DNA of 64,000 nucleotides from Vibrio porteresiae DSM 19223 (GTDB lineage: Bacteria; Pseudomonadota; Gammaproteobacteria; Enterobacterales; Vibrionaceae). How positions within the stretch are numbered: the stretch's first letter is position 1; each line of letters begins with the position of its first letter. Below are positions 8,408 through 17,034 of the stretch, piece after piece. Location: positions 1,302,001 to 1,366,000 of the forward strand of contig NZ_AP024896.1 of NCBI RefSeq assembly GCF_024347055.1, read 5' to 3'. The notes beneath the pieces were generated by a model, which was given only the letters and a program-made list of their open reading frames with translations, had not been told where the DNA came from and made no database searches. Both the position numbers and the translations under genes were made by a program.

Positions 8408-9913
8408 TTAACTCACATGTTGTTTCGTTCGAGTCATAGAACGGATGATAGAACGTATTTGGAGCACAACAACAAGGACAAAAAAGCCTGCCAATACCAT
8501 AGAAACTGGGCGCTCAGCGAATTCGATCAAATTGCCATTGGCTTTTATCATAGAGGACAACAAGTTTTTTTCTAGCATTGGCCCTAATATCATACCCAAA
8601 ATAATCGGTGATATTGGGTAATTTCCTCTTTGCAAAAAATAACCTAATACACCCATTCCCAACATAACGACAATAGAAGAGAGTGAATTATTTATTGCAA
8701 ATGACCCTACCATACTAAACACAATAATAATCGGATAAAGAATCGCTTTATCAATGAAGATAACTCGCTTAATGATGTTAACTACAAATGCAGCCAATGG
8801 TAGCAGCATTAAATTGGCGATGAAAAACAAGATAAACACGGCATATAATTTATCCGGTTGGAACAGAAATAGCGTGGGACCAGGATTCATATCTTTCATG
8901 TATAACACACCGATAATGATCGCCGCGGCTGAATCCCCAGGAATACCAAAGACTAATGAGGGAATCCAACTACCCGCTAAGCTAGCATTGTTACTTGAAG
9001 AAGAATCAATAATCGCCTCTTCAGAGCCTTTACCATACCGTTCTGGATTTTTGGAAAATTTTTGCGATAACGCATAAGAGATCCAAGCCGCAATATCAGC
9101 ACCCGCCCCGGGTAATGCACCGATCAATGTACCTAAAATGCTACTGCGGCAAATATTAAATTTATACCGCCACATCGTCTTGGGAATGCCTTTAAATAGG
9201 TTAAAGCTAGATTGAGTCGGAATGACATCTTGCCGTTTCGTGGTAATTTTCCCAGCGTAGTATTCGATAGCACCAGAAATAGCAAACAAACCAATCATCG
9301 CAGGAATAAAATTAATTCCTTCTAACATACTCACTTGACCAAATGTAAAGCGAGGTACCCCTGTAATTTGGTCATAACCGACACAGGCCAATAGTAAACC
9401 TAGGCAGAGAGTTACCATCCCTTTTAATGGCTGATTTCCCACCACTAATGTCGCACACGTTAACCCCAATAGTGACAACCAAGTGTATTCGTAAGAGCTG
9501 AATTTCAAGGCAAACTTAGCAAGCATTGGCGCTGCTAGCATTAAGATCAACGCTCCGATTAAACCACCAATCACAGAACTACATAAACCGATCCCCAACA
9601 CCCGGTTCAATTTGCCTTGTTTCACTAACTCGTTAGAATCTGCAACGTAAGCGGCTGATGCTGGAGTGCCGGGAATTCTCAATAACGCCCCCGGAATATC
9701 TCCGGCGTAAATAGAGGACGCACCAATTGAAATCATCAAGGCTAACGCAGGAACAGGATCCATGAAAAAGGTGAAAGGAACCATTAATGCAACGGCCATT
9801 GTTGCTGTTAGTCCTGGGATGGAACCGACAAACAATCCAAATAAACTGGCGGCAATCACAGCCAGTATTGAATTGAGATCAATATAGTGTAGTGAACTCA
9901 GTAATACGGACAT
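8408..9913 (-). CDS. tctA: Tripartite tricarboxylate transporter large subunit TctA
   Basis: A 501-residue integral membrane protein with about twelve hydrophobic segments, of the TctA family. It forms the channel of a binding-protein-dependent secondary transporter for carboxylic acids. Family motifs include GSIPGLTATMAVALMVPFTF at the N-terminus and GALPGAGADIAAWISYALS in the middle, and the length is typical. It is the last gene of the operon, 10 bases after tctB. The substrate is set by the TctC partner and cannot be read from TctA; the aldolase and kinase upstream suggest a sugar acid rather than citrate. Confidence 0.92.
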   Translation of the reverse strand: MSVLLSSLHYIDLNSILAVIAASLFGLFVGSIPGLTATMAVALMVPFTFFMDPVPALALMISIGASSIYAGDIPGALLRIPGTPASAAYVADSNELVKQGKLNRVLGIGLCSSVIGGLIGALILMLAAPMLAKFALKFSSYEYTWLSLLGLTCATLVVGNQPLKGMVTLCLGLLLACVGYDQITGVPRFTFGQVSMLEGINFIPAMIGLFAISGAIEYYAGKITTKRQDVIPTQSSFNLFKGIPKTMWRYKFNICRSSILGTLIGALPGAGADIAAWISYALSQKFSKNPERYGKGSEEAIIDSSSSNNASLAGSWIPSLVFGIPGDSAAAIIIGVLYMKDMNPGPTLFLFQPDKLYAVFILFFIANLMLLPLAAFVVNIIKRVIFIDKAILYPIIIVFSMVGSFAINNSLSSIVVMLGMGVLGYFLQRGNYPISPIILGMILGPMLEKNLLSSMIKANGNLIEFAERPVSMVLAGFFVLVVVLQIRSIIRSMTRTKQHVS

Positions 9914-9923
9914 AAATCACCTC

Positions 9924-10361
9924 CTAGGCAAAAAATCCAGCGGGCAACGCCACCATAAGTACTTTGGCAAATAGGTAATAGATCAAGCCAGACGCAACCA
10001 AAGAACAGACACCATTTAACAACCATTTTTTGGGATTGCGTAGACTCATTAGAGTCAACAACAAAACAAACGAGCAAATGGGAAAGCCAACGTTGGAGAC
10101 AAATAGGCAGAACAGTCCAACAACCACGATAACGATGGCAACTGCACGCCATTCTGCCGCTGAAAATGGTATTTTTTGTGGCCGTTGGACACAGTGTACA
10201 ATTCCATCTAATAAGGTAAAAAAGAACAGCAATGCACTGAGTATGGTTGGCATAAAGCCAGCGCCATAAGACCCAACTCCTCCATAAAGTTGAATGCTGG
10301 TGATGAAGATAACTAAGGCAAAAGTACCAATAACAAATTGAGCAAAAGGCAAAGTTCGCAT
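9924..10361 (-). CDS. tctB: Tripartite tricarboxylate transporter small subunit TctB
   Basis: A 145-residue membrane protein with four hydrophobic segments, the normal size and topology for TctB, the poorly conserved small subunit that pairs with TctA. YGAGFMPTILSALLFF matches the family N-terminal region (G.FP....L). A 156-residue frame overlapping it gives a Cys/Trp-rich, implausible product and is a shadow. It lies between tctC and tctA, as is usual. Confidence 0.85.
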   Translation of the reverse strand: MRTLPFAQFVIGTFALVIFITSIQLYGGVGSYGAGFMPTILSALLFFFTLLDGIVHCVQRPQKIPFSAAEWRAVAIVIVVVGLFCLFVSNVGFPICSFVLLLTLMSLRNPKKWLLNGVCSLVASGLIYYLFAKVLMVALPAGFFA

Positions 10362-10380
10362 AATGCACCTACATGTTGGT

Positions 10381-10440
10381 TATTCGCTCCACATGGCGAA
10401 TATCTTGAATTTACGGGTAATAGCGCCACCGCTATTACCC
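10381..10440 (-). repeat. Stem-loops between tctC and tctB
   Basis: GGGTAATAGCG and CGCTATTACCC (10415-10440) form a perfect 11-bp stem with a 4-base loop eight bases beyond the tctC stop. TATTCGC and GCGAATA (10381-10402) form a second stem. Neither is followed by a T-run. Hairpins after binding-protein genes commonly protect the upstream mRNA so that the binding protein outnumbers the membrane subunits; that role is inferred here. Confidence 0.65.
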
Positions 10441-10448
10441 AACCTCTG

Positions 10449-11405
10449 TTACTTCTTCAACTTGGCAATCAGCTTCTGATATTTCTGGTCTTCGGCTTTC
10501 ATGAAGGACTGCATATCATCACCAAACAGAGGGTAGACTTCAAAGCCCTGCTTATTCGCATAATTCTGTAGTTTTCCTTCAGCAAACACTTTCTTCATTG
10601 TGGCGATAAGCTTTTCTTGCACCTCTTTCGGAATACCGGCAGGAGCGACTAACGCATTCCAAGTCGAAAAGCTGTATTTATACGGTGTTGCCTCTTGGAA
10701 TACGGGCACATCCTTATAAAGCCCTTGAGCCTTTTCTGCCATGGTCGCTAAATTTTTCACCATACCAGCTTCGACCATACTTTTGGCTTCACCCGGAGAG
10801 GAAGTAGTAAAATCGATACCACCTGATACCAATTCCATTAATGCAGAACTTGAACCTTCAGAAGGAACATAAGTGACTGCATTAGCAGGCAATCCCATCG
10901 CATCAAGCATACCGATGAGATTAAGATGCCAACCTGAGTTGAGGCCACTGCCGGATGCCTTAAGTTGCCCCGGATGCGTTTTGATATAATCCGTTAATTG
11001 ACTGATGGTTTGAAACTTCGAATCGGCTGCGGTTTGAATACCACCTAGATTTACGGCTAGACGAGTAATCGGGGTGTAATTCTCATAGCTTAAGTCTGTC
11101 ATTCCTTGATGACGCATCATGGCAATTTCGACCGTTGCTACGCCCAATGTATAACCATCAGCTTTGGACTTCGCGATTGCATCGTGGCCAACCACGCCCG
11201 CACCACCAGTACGGTTGATCACGTTGACATTAACACCCAACTGTTCCTGTAAACCTTCAGCCACCAGTCGAGCAACCGTGTCGGTATTACCACCCGCGCC
11301 CCAAGGTACAATAATTTGAATTGGTTTGTCTGGCCATGCAGCGAATGCACTTGATGACGCTAGAACACTTAAAGTGATAAGAGTAGTTTGTAGGGTTAGT
11401 TTCAC
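10449..11405 (-). CDS. tctC: TctC-type periplasmic solute-binding protein
   Basis: A 318-residue periplasmic binding protein of the TctC/BugD family. A signal peptide of about 22 residues ends SSSAFA, and the mature protein begins AWPDKPIQIIVPWGAGGNTD, the near-invariant family opening whose GAGG loop contacts the ligand carboxylate. YVPSEGSSSALMELVSGGID fits the second ligand loop. It delivers an organic acid to TctAB. Placement next to a DapA-type aldolase and a PfkB kinase suggests a sugar acid or keto-deoxy acid; this is inference. Confidence 0.9.
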   Translation of the reverse strand: MKLTLQTTLITLSVLASSSAFAAWPDKPIQIIVPWGAGGNTDTVARLVAEGLQEQLGVNVNVINRTGGAGVVGHDAIAKSKADGYTLGVATVEIAMMRHQGMTDLSYENYTPITRLAVNLGGIQTAADSKFQTISQLTDYIKTHPGQLKASGSGLNSGWHLNLIGMLDAMGLPANAVTYVPSEGSSSALMELVSGGIDFTTSSPGEAKSMVEAGMVKNLATMAEKAQGLYKDVPVFQEATPYKYSFSTWNALVAPAGIPKEVQEKLIATMKKVFAEGKLQNYANKQGFEVYPLFGDDMQSFMKAEDQKYQKLIAKLKK

Positions 11406-11449
11406 GGTAGAGCTCCTTGTTATATTTGTTGTGTAAAGTTGAGTTCTCG

Positions 11450-12382
11450 TTATTTATTGAGGGTACGAATAGCCTCGCGATGTGCTTCTCCGTTAGCTCG
11501 AATTTGGTCAAGAATGACACTTAATCCCCAGTGCTTTTCCAGCACATCGTAAGGCGTTGTTCGGCTAAAATTGGAAGCAAATGTGCCTAATCTTTGGTGG
11601 AAAATTTTGGCATTTTTGGGGTAACCTAAGGTTTCTGTCACTGCACTTAATGAAAGGAACCAAGCCAGCTTTTCTGCGTATTCTGGTGCTTCACTGCTGT
11701 GGTGATACAACCAGTTATAAAGATCTGGGTGGAAGTTAGTAAACACTCCGCAGAAACCTTTTGAGCCAGCCTTTATCGCTTCATAAGCAATCGCTGCATT
11801 GGCATTCACAATCGCTAGCGGCGTACCATCGACCAATTTGACGCGGCGTTGCACTGTTTCCAAATCACAACTCACATCTTTCAAAACTGAGAAACGTCCA
11901 GAATTGGCGCAAAAGAGAATTTCTTCATCACTAAGCAAGCGACGATAAGGTGCTGGACATTCATACAACCCCAATGGCATGTCACTTGGCATTGCATCCA
12001 AAATGGTTTGCAGATTGTTCATGAAAACGTCTGTACCTTTATTATCTGGATCAAGTCGATTCGTCACTAGAACCACAGCATCAACACCCGTTTTTGCCAT
12101 TGCATTGAGCTCTTCAATTTGATCCTCTATCGCAGGAGAAATATGCCCAGATGAAATCACCGGAATACGCCCAGCGGTGTAATCTACAACAAATTTGGAC
12201 AGTTCAACGCGTTCAGCCAAGGTGAGGTGGAGCATTTCACTCGATTGACACACGGCAAAAAAGGCGTCGGCGCCATTATCGATATACCAATCGATTAATT
12301 TTTCTAATCCTGGGTAATCAATTTCGTTGTTATCAGTAAAAGGCGTTAACATCACAGGCACAATGCCTTCAATTTTTTTCAT
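11450..12382 (-). CDS. DapA/NanA-family Schiff-base aldolase or lyase
   Basis: A 310-residue TIM-barrel enzyme of the dihydrodipicolinate synthase / N-acetylneuraminate lyase superfamily. Lys168 in SVLKDVS is the Schiff-base lysine and Tyr140 in GLYECP the catalytic tyrosine. The usual GTTGE loop is replaced by CQSSEM, so it is not a housekeeping DapA. Such paralogues usually cleave 2-keto-3-deoxy sugar acids or related pyruvate-yielding substrates. Its operon with a tricarboxylate-type transporter and a sugar kinase fits a catabolic aldolase acting on the imported acid. The exact substrate is unknown. Confidence 0.85.
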   Translation of the reverse strand: MKKIEGIVPVMLTPFTDNNEIDYPGLEKLIDWYIDNGADAFFAVCQSSEMLHLTLAERVELSKFVVDYTAGRIPVISSGHISPAIEDQIEELNAMAKTGVDAVVLVTNRLDPDNKGTDVFMNNLQTILDAMPSDMPLGLYECPAPYRRLLSDEEILFCANSGRFSVLKDVSCDLETVQRRVKLVDGTPLAIVNANAAIAYEAIKAGSKGFCGVFTNFHPDLYNWLYHHSSEAPEYAEKLAWFLSLSAVTETLGYPKNAKIFHQRLGTFASNFSRTTPYDVLEKHWGLSVILDQIRANGEAHREAIRTLNK

Positions 12383-12413
12383 TTTCTTGTCCTAATAAGC
12401 TCAAACACGTCGC

Positions 12414-13643
12414 TTAAATATTTCTGATTGATAAAGGTTGTTGCACCATACGGGCTTCAACCAAATTTACATTCGGCATATTTGCCGCCCCTTCTCTTTC
12501 CACCGCTAAAGAAGCAAATGCTGAAGCAAACAAAATGGATTGAGAAAGGGACTGTTCTTGCGCTAGCGAAGAGGCTAAAGCGCCATTAAACGCATCTCCA
12601 GCCCCCGTACTATCAACAGCAACTGCATTGAAAGCCGGCACATGAGAATATTTATCACCGTCAAACAGCACCGCACCATGTCGCCCCATTGTAATAATGA
12701 CGGCTTTAGCCCCTTTCTGATGAATAACAGCAGCAGCCTGCTTCGCAGTGTCTAAATCGACAATGTCGATACCAGATATTTGCGAGGCTTCTGTTTCGTT
12801 TGGTGTGATGATGTCGACTTGGGAGATAAAGTTATCGACCTCTTTGGCATAAGGTGCGGGATTCAGTATTACTTGCAATCCAAGGCCATGCGCCAATTTG
12901 AGCATGCCCTCAATCGCATCGAAGTTGTTCTCAAGTTGAACAAGCAGCACTTTCGATTCTTTTAGATATGGCAACAGATCTGCGACCTCCTCTCCAGTCA
13001 CCGTTTGGTTAGCTCCGGGACTAATGGCAATCACGTTTTCACTATCGTCATTGACATAGATAACCGCACTACCGGTTGAGGCCTTATCCGTTTCATAAAG
13101 AGAAAACGAATCTAAACCACACGAATCAAAATGCTGACGAGCAAACTGATTAAATTGGTCAAAACCCACTTTGGTTGCAAAGTGCACTCTGGCACCAGCG
13201 AAATGGGCAGCAAGAGCCTGATTGGCCCCTTTACCACCTGGACCAAAGGTGGTTTCTTTAGCAATGAGTGTCTCGCCAGGCTTAGGAAATCGTGACACTT
13301 TCGCCACAATATCCACGTTAAACGAGCCAAATACACAGACTTTCCCAACCATAGATTTCGTATTCCTTTTTCCATTGTGAACCGAGTGAACCGGATGGTG
13401 GTGTTGCATTAAACGACTGATGTCGAACCGGCTAGCCTGAATGAGCTCGTTTTGCATAAGGTGTTTTTTCAAAGACACCCCACCGTGGTGACGAGTCACT
13501 AACCCGTCTTGTTGTAATTGAGCTAAATCAGAACGAATCGTCTCTTTGGTAACATCAAAATATGAGGCAAGAAACACTACGCTGGCCTGCCCTTGGCGGC
13601 GCAACAATTGAATGATGTGTTCTCTGCGAGTTTCCCGATACAT
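12414..13643 (-). CDS. DeoR-type regulator fused to PfkB/ribokinase-like kinase
   Basis: A 409-residue two-domain protein. Residues 1-60 form a DeoR-type helix-turn-helix (RREHIIQLLRRQGQ, then VTKETIRSDLAQLQQDGLV, then RHHGG). A linker follows to about residue 97, then a complete ribokinase-like domain with FGPGGKGANQAL and the anion-hole/catalytic motif DSTGAGDAFNGAL. The usual DeoR sugar-phosphate sensor domain is absent, so the kinase may itself sense the sugar. It is the first gene of the operon, 31 bases before the aldolase gene. Being both regulator and enzyme of its own operon is inference from architecture. Confidence 0.88.
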   Translation of the reverse strand: MYRETRREHIIQLLRRQGQASVVFLASYFDVTKETIRSDLAQLQQDGLVTRHHGGVSLKKHLMQNELIQASRFDISRLMQHHHPVHSVHNGKRNTKSMVGKVCVFGSFNVDIVAKVSRFPKPGETLIAKETTFGPGGKGANQALAAHFAGARVHFATKVGFDQFNQFARQHFDSCGLDSFSLYETDKASTGSAVIYVNDDSENVIAISPGANQTVTGEEVADLLPYLKESKVLLVQLENNFDAIEGMLKLAHGLGLQVILNPAPYAKEVDNFISQVDIITPNETEASQISGIDIVDLDTAKQAAAVIHQKGAKAVIITMGRHGAVLFDGDKYSHVPAFNAVAVDSTGAGDAFNGALASSLAQEQSLSQSILFASAFASLAVEREGAANMPNVNLVEARMVQQPLSIRNI

Positions 13644-13705
13644 AATCCATCCTTTGTCGTTAAAGTTATGTTAGTGATGGGGGTAAGAACTATTGAGAAA
13701 GGATT

Positions 13706-13740
13706 CAAACAAAAAACAGACAAACAAAAACAAACAAAAA
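13706..13740 (-). promoter_or_regulatory. Phased TTTTTGTTTG repeats, candidate DeoR-type operator
   Basis: On the minus strand, which is the coding sense for the operon, TTTTTGTTTG occurs at 13740-13731 and again at 13730-13721, with a third copy at 13716-13706. They lie 60-100 bases before the start codon. DeoR/LacR-type regulators often use TGTTT-rich direct repeats, so this is a candidate target of the fusion regulator. The spacer 13644-14199 is otherwise AT-rich with no gene that I can support. Confidence 0.5.
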
Positions 13741-14121
13741 TTGGCAGGGGTTAATGTTAAGAATGTGATCTAAAGAAACGGAACCATCTTATGTAAAGAG
13801 GGTTTCGTGAGAGACTTAAAGAAGAGACAATTATGTTCCAATCTATGGCAAAATATGGCGCAAATACGGGGGCTATTTCAGCAGAGGATAATCTTACATT
13901 TTAAAAATATAAGATTATGATTAATAATAACTTACTCGAATATCTATGGCGGGACTTTTCCATTTATAAATATCTAGACAAATCCAATCATCGTCACACT
14001 ATAAATAAAAATTATTGGTAATAAAATTGATATTGGCTTATCGAAGAACTGCATTTTTGTCTCAATCCATCCTCGCATATTTAACAAAATATACACACAT
14101 TTACATAGCTAAACTATTTGA
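13741..14121. other. Gene-free AT-rich spacer
   Basis: Lies between the promoter side of the transporter operon and the nifM terminator. I see no conserved coding frame; short frames here have poor codon use and no convincing ribosome site. Confidence 0.4.
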
Positions 14122-14171
14122 TAAAAAAAAACAACCACCCCACCTTTTCAATCAATGTGATGAAAAAGTGG
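14122..14171 (-). terminator. Terminator of the nifUSVWZM unit
   Basis: On the minus strand CCACTTTTTCA pairs with TGAAAAGGTGG (one G-T pair) across a 10-base loop, followed after a short GC stretch by a run of nine T. It begins about 30 bases beyond the nifM stop. Confidence 0.7.
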
Positions 14172-14199
14172 AGCAGCAATTAACGTCTCAGCGCGGATG

Positions 14200-15039
14200 T
14201 TACACCGCATAAGCACTTAGCAATTGCGCGATCCATTGGCGTTGCAGATATTGGCGGGCGCGATGTTCGTGTTTTTCGCGCAGGAAAGGATAGGCTTGTT
14301 CAAAGGTGGCTTGGCCTGCGGGGCGGGTTTGTTGGTATTTCACCAGATGAAAACCCAGTTCGGTTTCGATGGGAGTGCTGACCTGATTAGGTGCAATGAG
14401 TGCCAAACGCTCGGTGATTTGCGGATAGAGTTTTTCAGCATCACACCAACCTAAATACCCATTTTGCATCGCACTTGGACACTCGGAATGTTGCAAAGCA
14501 AGCGTCTCAAAATGACTCTTTTCACACTGGTGATAGAGCGACCAAATCCGGTGCAACACTTGGTCACGGCGGTTTTCTGGATAGGCGTCGTTAATGGTGA
14601 TTAAAATTTGGCTCATCTCCCACGTTTGTGGGCGATAGAACTCCAGCAAATGCTGGTCGTAATAGTGTTTGGCATCCGTTTGATTAAGCGGTGGCACACT
14701 GTTACTGACCATCTCTAACACTTTGTCGCATTTGAGTTCTTCACTCAACGCCTTGCGTAGCGCAACCTCATCGAGCTGCTGATTATCCAGCGCCGCAAGA
14801 AATAGCGAGTAAGATTCATACCCCTCAATACAGGTTTGCAGCGCACTATCGACTTCGGTTTCACTTAAATTTACCCACTGCACTTCGGGAGAGTGCAAAA
14901 TGGCATCTTGGATGCGATAGAGCTGCTCGACTTGAGCATCGACTTTCACTCGTTGCATGCTGGATAAGTATTGCGGGTTCATCTTGAACAGTTCTGTCGC
15001 CACTTTGGCGGTCAGGTAGTGACGTTTGTAGGCTTCCAT
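14200..15039 (-). CDS. nifM: NifM, nitrogenase Fe-protein maturation peptidyl-prolyl isomerase
   Basis: A 279-residue protein with an N-terminal helical segment and a C-terminal parvulin/PpiC-type domain (WEMSQILITIN, then GYLGWCDAEKLYPQI, then ETELGFHLVKYQQT). NifM assists folding and maturation of the Fe protein NifH. Length and position as last gene after nifW and nifZ match Klebsiella and Azotobacter. The gap from nifZ is about 60 bases with no visible promoter, so it should belong to the nifU transcription unit; a terminator follows. Confidence 0.9.
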   Translation of the reverse strand: MEAYKRHYLTAKVATELFKMNPQYLSSMQRVKVDAQVEQLYRIQDAILHSPEVQWVNLSETEVDSALQTCIEGYESYSLFLAALDNQQLDEVALRKALSEELKCDKVLEMVSNSVPPLNQTDAKHYYDQHLLEFYRPQTWEMSQILITINDAYPENRRDQVLHRIWSLYHQCEKSHFETLALQHSECPSAMQNGYLGWCDAEKLYPQITERLALIAPNQVSTPIETELGFHLVKYQQTRPAGQATFEQAYPFLREKHEHRARQYLQRQWIAQLLSAYAV

Positions 15040-15100
15040 GTCGTACTCCTTATCCTGTTACAGCCCATCTGCCTTGCTCCAATTCCTTGACTCAATCGGT

Positions 15101-15550
15101 TTAAACCATTTCGAGCACTGCAGAGTCTAAGCGCACCGTATGCGCACCAATGGCCACTTCATACTGCATTTGGCCGTTATCCAAGTTACGCAGCGCACGC
15201 TGCACTTCGATGACATCTCCTTTACTGGCCACCAGCTCACCTTGCATCGAGAGGCTTCGGGTAAGGCGCGCTTTGTCCAGACTGTGAAACTGACAGGGAA
15301 TCCAAGGAAGTGCGGCATCGATAACCTCGTTATCACGCACACCAATCACGCGGTTCACTTCAGGGAAAAAAACCTGAAAGATCACTTGGGTCTGCAAAAA
15401 GTAACCATAGCTGCGCACTTCGCCGCACTGCCCTGCTTCCACTAATAGATCGCCCTTATCAAAACCTGCGAATGTTCCGTCATTACGCACATTACGCACC
15501 ACTCTGACTCGGTCGCCCATCTCAAAACGAATGCCATTTAGCGTTTCCAT
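15101..15550 (-). CDS. nifZ: NifZ
   Basis: A 149-residue NifZ-family protein needed for P-cluster maturation in the MoFe protein. The N-terminal half carries the family motif FEMGDRVRVVRNVRNDGTF and the SH3-like segment GQCGEVRSYGYFLQTQVIF. The start codon shares one base with the nifW stop (TGATG), so the two are translationally coupled. The length is typical. Confidence 0.92.
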   Translation of the reverse strand: METLNGIRFEMGDRVRVVRNVRNDGTFAGFDKGDLLVEAGQCGEVRSYGYFLQTQVIFQVFFPEVNRVIGVRDNEVIDAALPWIPCQFHSLDKARLTRSLSMQGELVASKGDVIEVQRALRNLDNGQMQYEVAIGAHTVRLDSAVLEMV

Positions 15551-15867
15551 CAGCGCACCTCCTCAACCAGAGAGCTTGGGCAATCACCGCTTTGGCAAGT
15601 ATCGCAGCCGCCATGGGTGTTTAAAGCCAACTCTCGACCCAATAGCAACTGCTTGTATGCCATTCGTAATGTGCTCTGATAAAAGGCAAAATCACCGAGT
15701 CGATTAGGCTGCGCTGAGAGCAGCTTTTGAAACAGGCGCAGCAGTTGGATATGTTTCTTCTCCACAAAACTGGCGTCATAGTCAATATGAAAGTAGGCCA
15801 AAAACTCTTGCGCGCTGCTGAGCTCTTCCAACTCATCCAAAAAGTCGTTTTCTTGAGTCACATCCAT
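15550..15867 (-). CDS. nifW: NifW
   Basis: A 105-residue NifW-family protein, which stabilises or protects the MoFe protein during assembly. The segment LEELSSAQEFLAYFHIDYD and the later LLSAQPN are characteristic. A Cys-rich tail (CDTCQSGDC) follows. It starts nine bases after nifV and is coupled to nifZ. Confidence 0.92.
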   Translation of the reverse strand: MDVTQENDFLDELEELSSAQEFLAYFHIDYDASFVEKKHIQLLRLFQKLLSAQPNRLGDFAFYQSTLRMAYKQLLLGRELALNTHGGCDTCQSGDCPSSLVEEVR

Positions 15868-15876
15868 GTAATTTCC

Positions 15877-17025
15877 TCATGCTGCAGGGGTCATGACATG
15901 CATCGCGATACCGAGCAGATCATCGTTTGACGGCACGCATTTTTCACGTTCTGACCAGCATCGTAATTCATCGCGCAGCGCTTCACACTGCCCTGCATCG
16001 AGCACAATACCCATGCGACGATACACTTCACTGATCGCTTTAACACCAGAGTGCTTGCCTAAAACAAGCTGATGTTCACGTCCTACCAAGGCAGGGGAAA
16101 AGCCTTGGTAGTTGTTGATATCTTTCAATAATCCATCGACGTGAACACCAGATTCATGAGTAAACACCACATCGCCAGTAATCGCTTTTTGCGGTGATAA
16201 CACGCGCCCTGAAGCGACATACACATACCGACACAGAGCCGGAAGCTGGGTAAGGTCGACATCGCAGCACGACTGTTTAAGCACACTCATCGCTACAGCA
16301 ACTTCTTCTAGCGCAGCATTGCCAGCGCGCTCTCCTAACCCATTAATCGTGGTATTAACCGAGGTAGCACCTGCTTGAATTGCCGCAAGAGTATTAGCAG
16401 TTGCCAGTCCTAAATCATTGTGCGCGTGCATCTCAATATCCAATTGACTATTGGTGCGCAACTGCACAATGCGTTGAAAAGTCACAAACGGATCCAAAAT
16501 TCCGTTGGTATCGGCAAAACGCAGACGTTGAGCGCCGCAGCGTTCAGCCACTTCGGCAACACGCAGCAGAAAATCGGGGTCGGCGCGTGACGCATCTTCC
16601 ATCCCCACACACACGTTAAACCCCATATCCACCGCCATACGAATGACCTTTTCACAACGGGCAAACAGGGTACTAACAGGGATATTAAGCTTACTTTTGA
16701 GCTGCTGAGCCGACACCGGAATGGAGAGATCGAGCCAATCGAGCCCTAGGCCAGAGGCATTACGGACATCCTCTTCCAACATGCGACACCATGCCATTGT
16801 CTGAGCGCGAGTCACCGCCTGGTTAACCGCAGCAATGGTGCTGCGCTCTGCTTTACCCATCGCGGGGATACCGATTTCCAGCTCATTGACTCCTGCTCCT
16901 TCGAGCAGGAGAGCAATGTGGATTTTCTCTTCGGTGGTAAAGGCAACGCCTGGGCTCTGCTCACCATCGCGCAAGGTGGTGTCGTTAATGACGATTTTAC
17001 TGGGAATATTCATGCCATACGCCAT
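15877..17025 (-). CDS. nifV: NifV homocitrate synthase
   Basis: A 382-residue enzyme of the HMGL-like family that condenses acetyl-CoA and 2-oxoglutarate to homocitrate, the organic ligand of FeMo-co. The N-terminal NDTTLRDGEQSPGVAF and the metal-binding HAHNDLGLA motif are present. The start is fixed by GGAGG five bases upstream. Nine bases separate it from nifS. The length matches Klebsiella NifV. Confidence 0.95.
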   Translation of the reverse strand: MAYGMNIPSKIVINDTTLRDGEQSPGVAFTTEEKIHIALLLEGAGVNELEIGIPAMGKAERSTIAAVNQAVTRAQTMAWCRMLEEDVRNASGLGLDWLDLSIPVSAQQLKSKLNIPVSTLFARCEKVIRMAVDMGFNVCVGMEDASRADPDFLLRVAEVAERCGAQRLRFADTNGILDPFVTFQRIVQLRTNSQLDIEMHAHNDLGLATANTLAAIQAGATSVNTTINGLGERAGNAALEEVAVAMSVLKQSCCDVDLTQLPALCRYVYVASGRVLSPQKAITGDVVFTHESGVHVDGLLKDINNYQGFSPALVGREHQLVLGKHSGVKAISEVYRRMGIVLDAGQCEALRDELRCWSEREKCVPSNDDLLGIAMHVMTPAA

Positions 17026-17034
17026 AGCGGCCTC

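Noticed and set aside
9898..10368. 156-codon frame overlapping tctB in another frame
   Set aside because: Cys- and Trp-rich product; the tctB frame has the correct family sequence and size.
13833..13904. 23-codon frame starting ATGTTCCAATC in the spacer before the transporter operon
   Set aside because: Too short to judge, weak ribosome site and no conserved feature.
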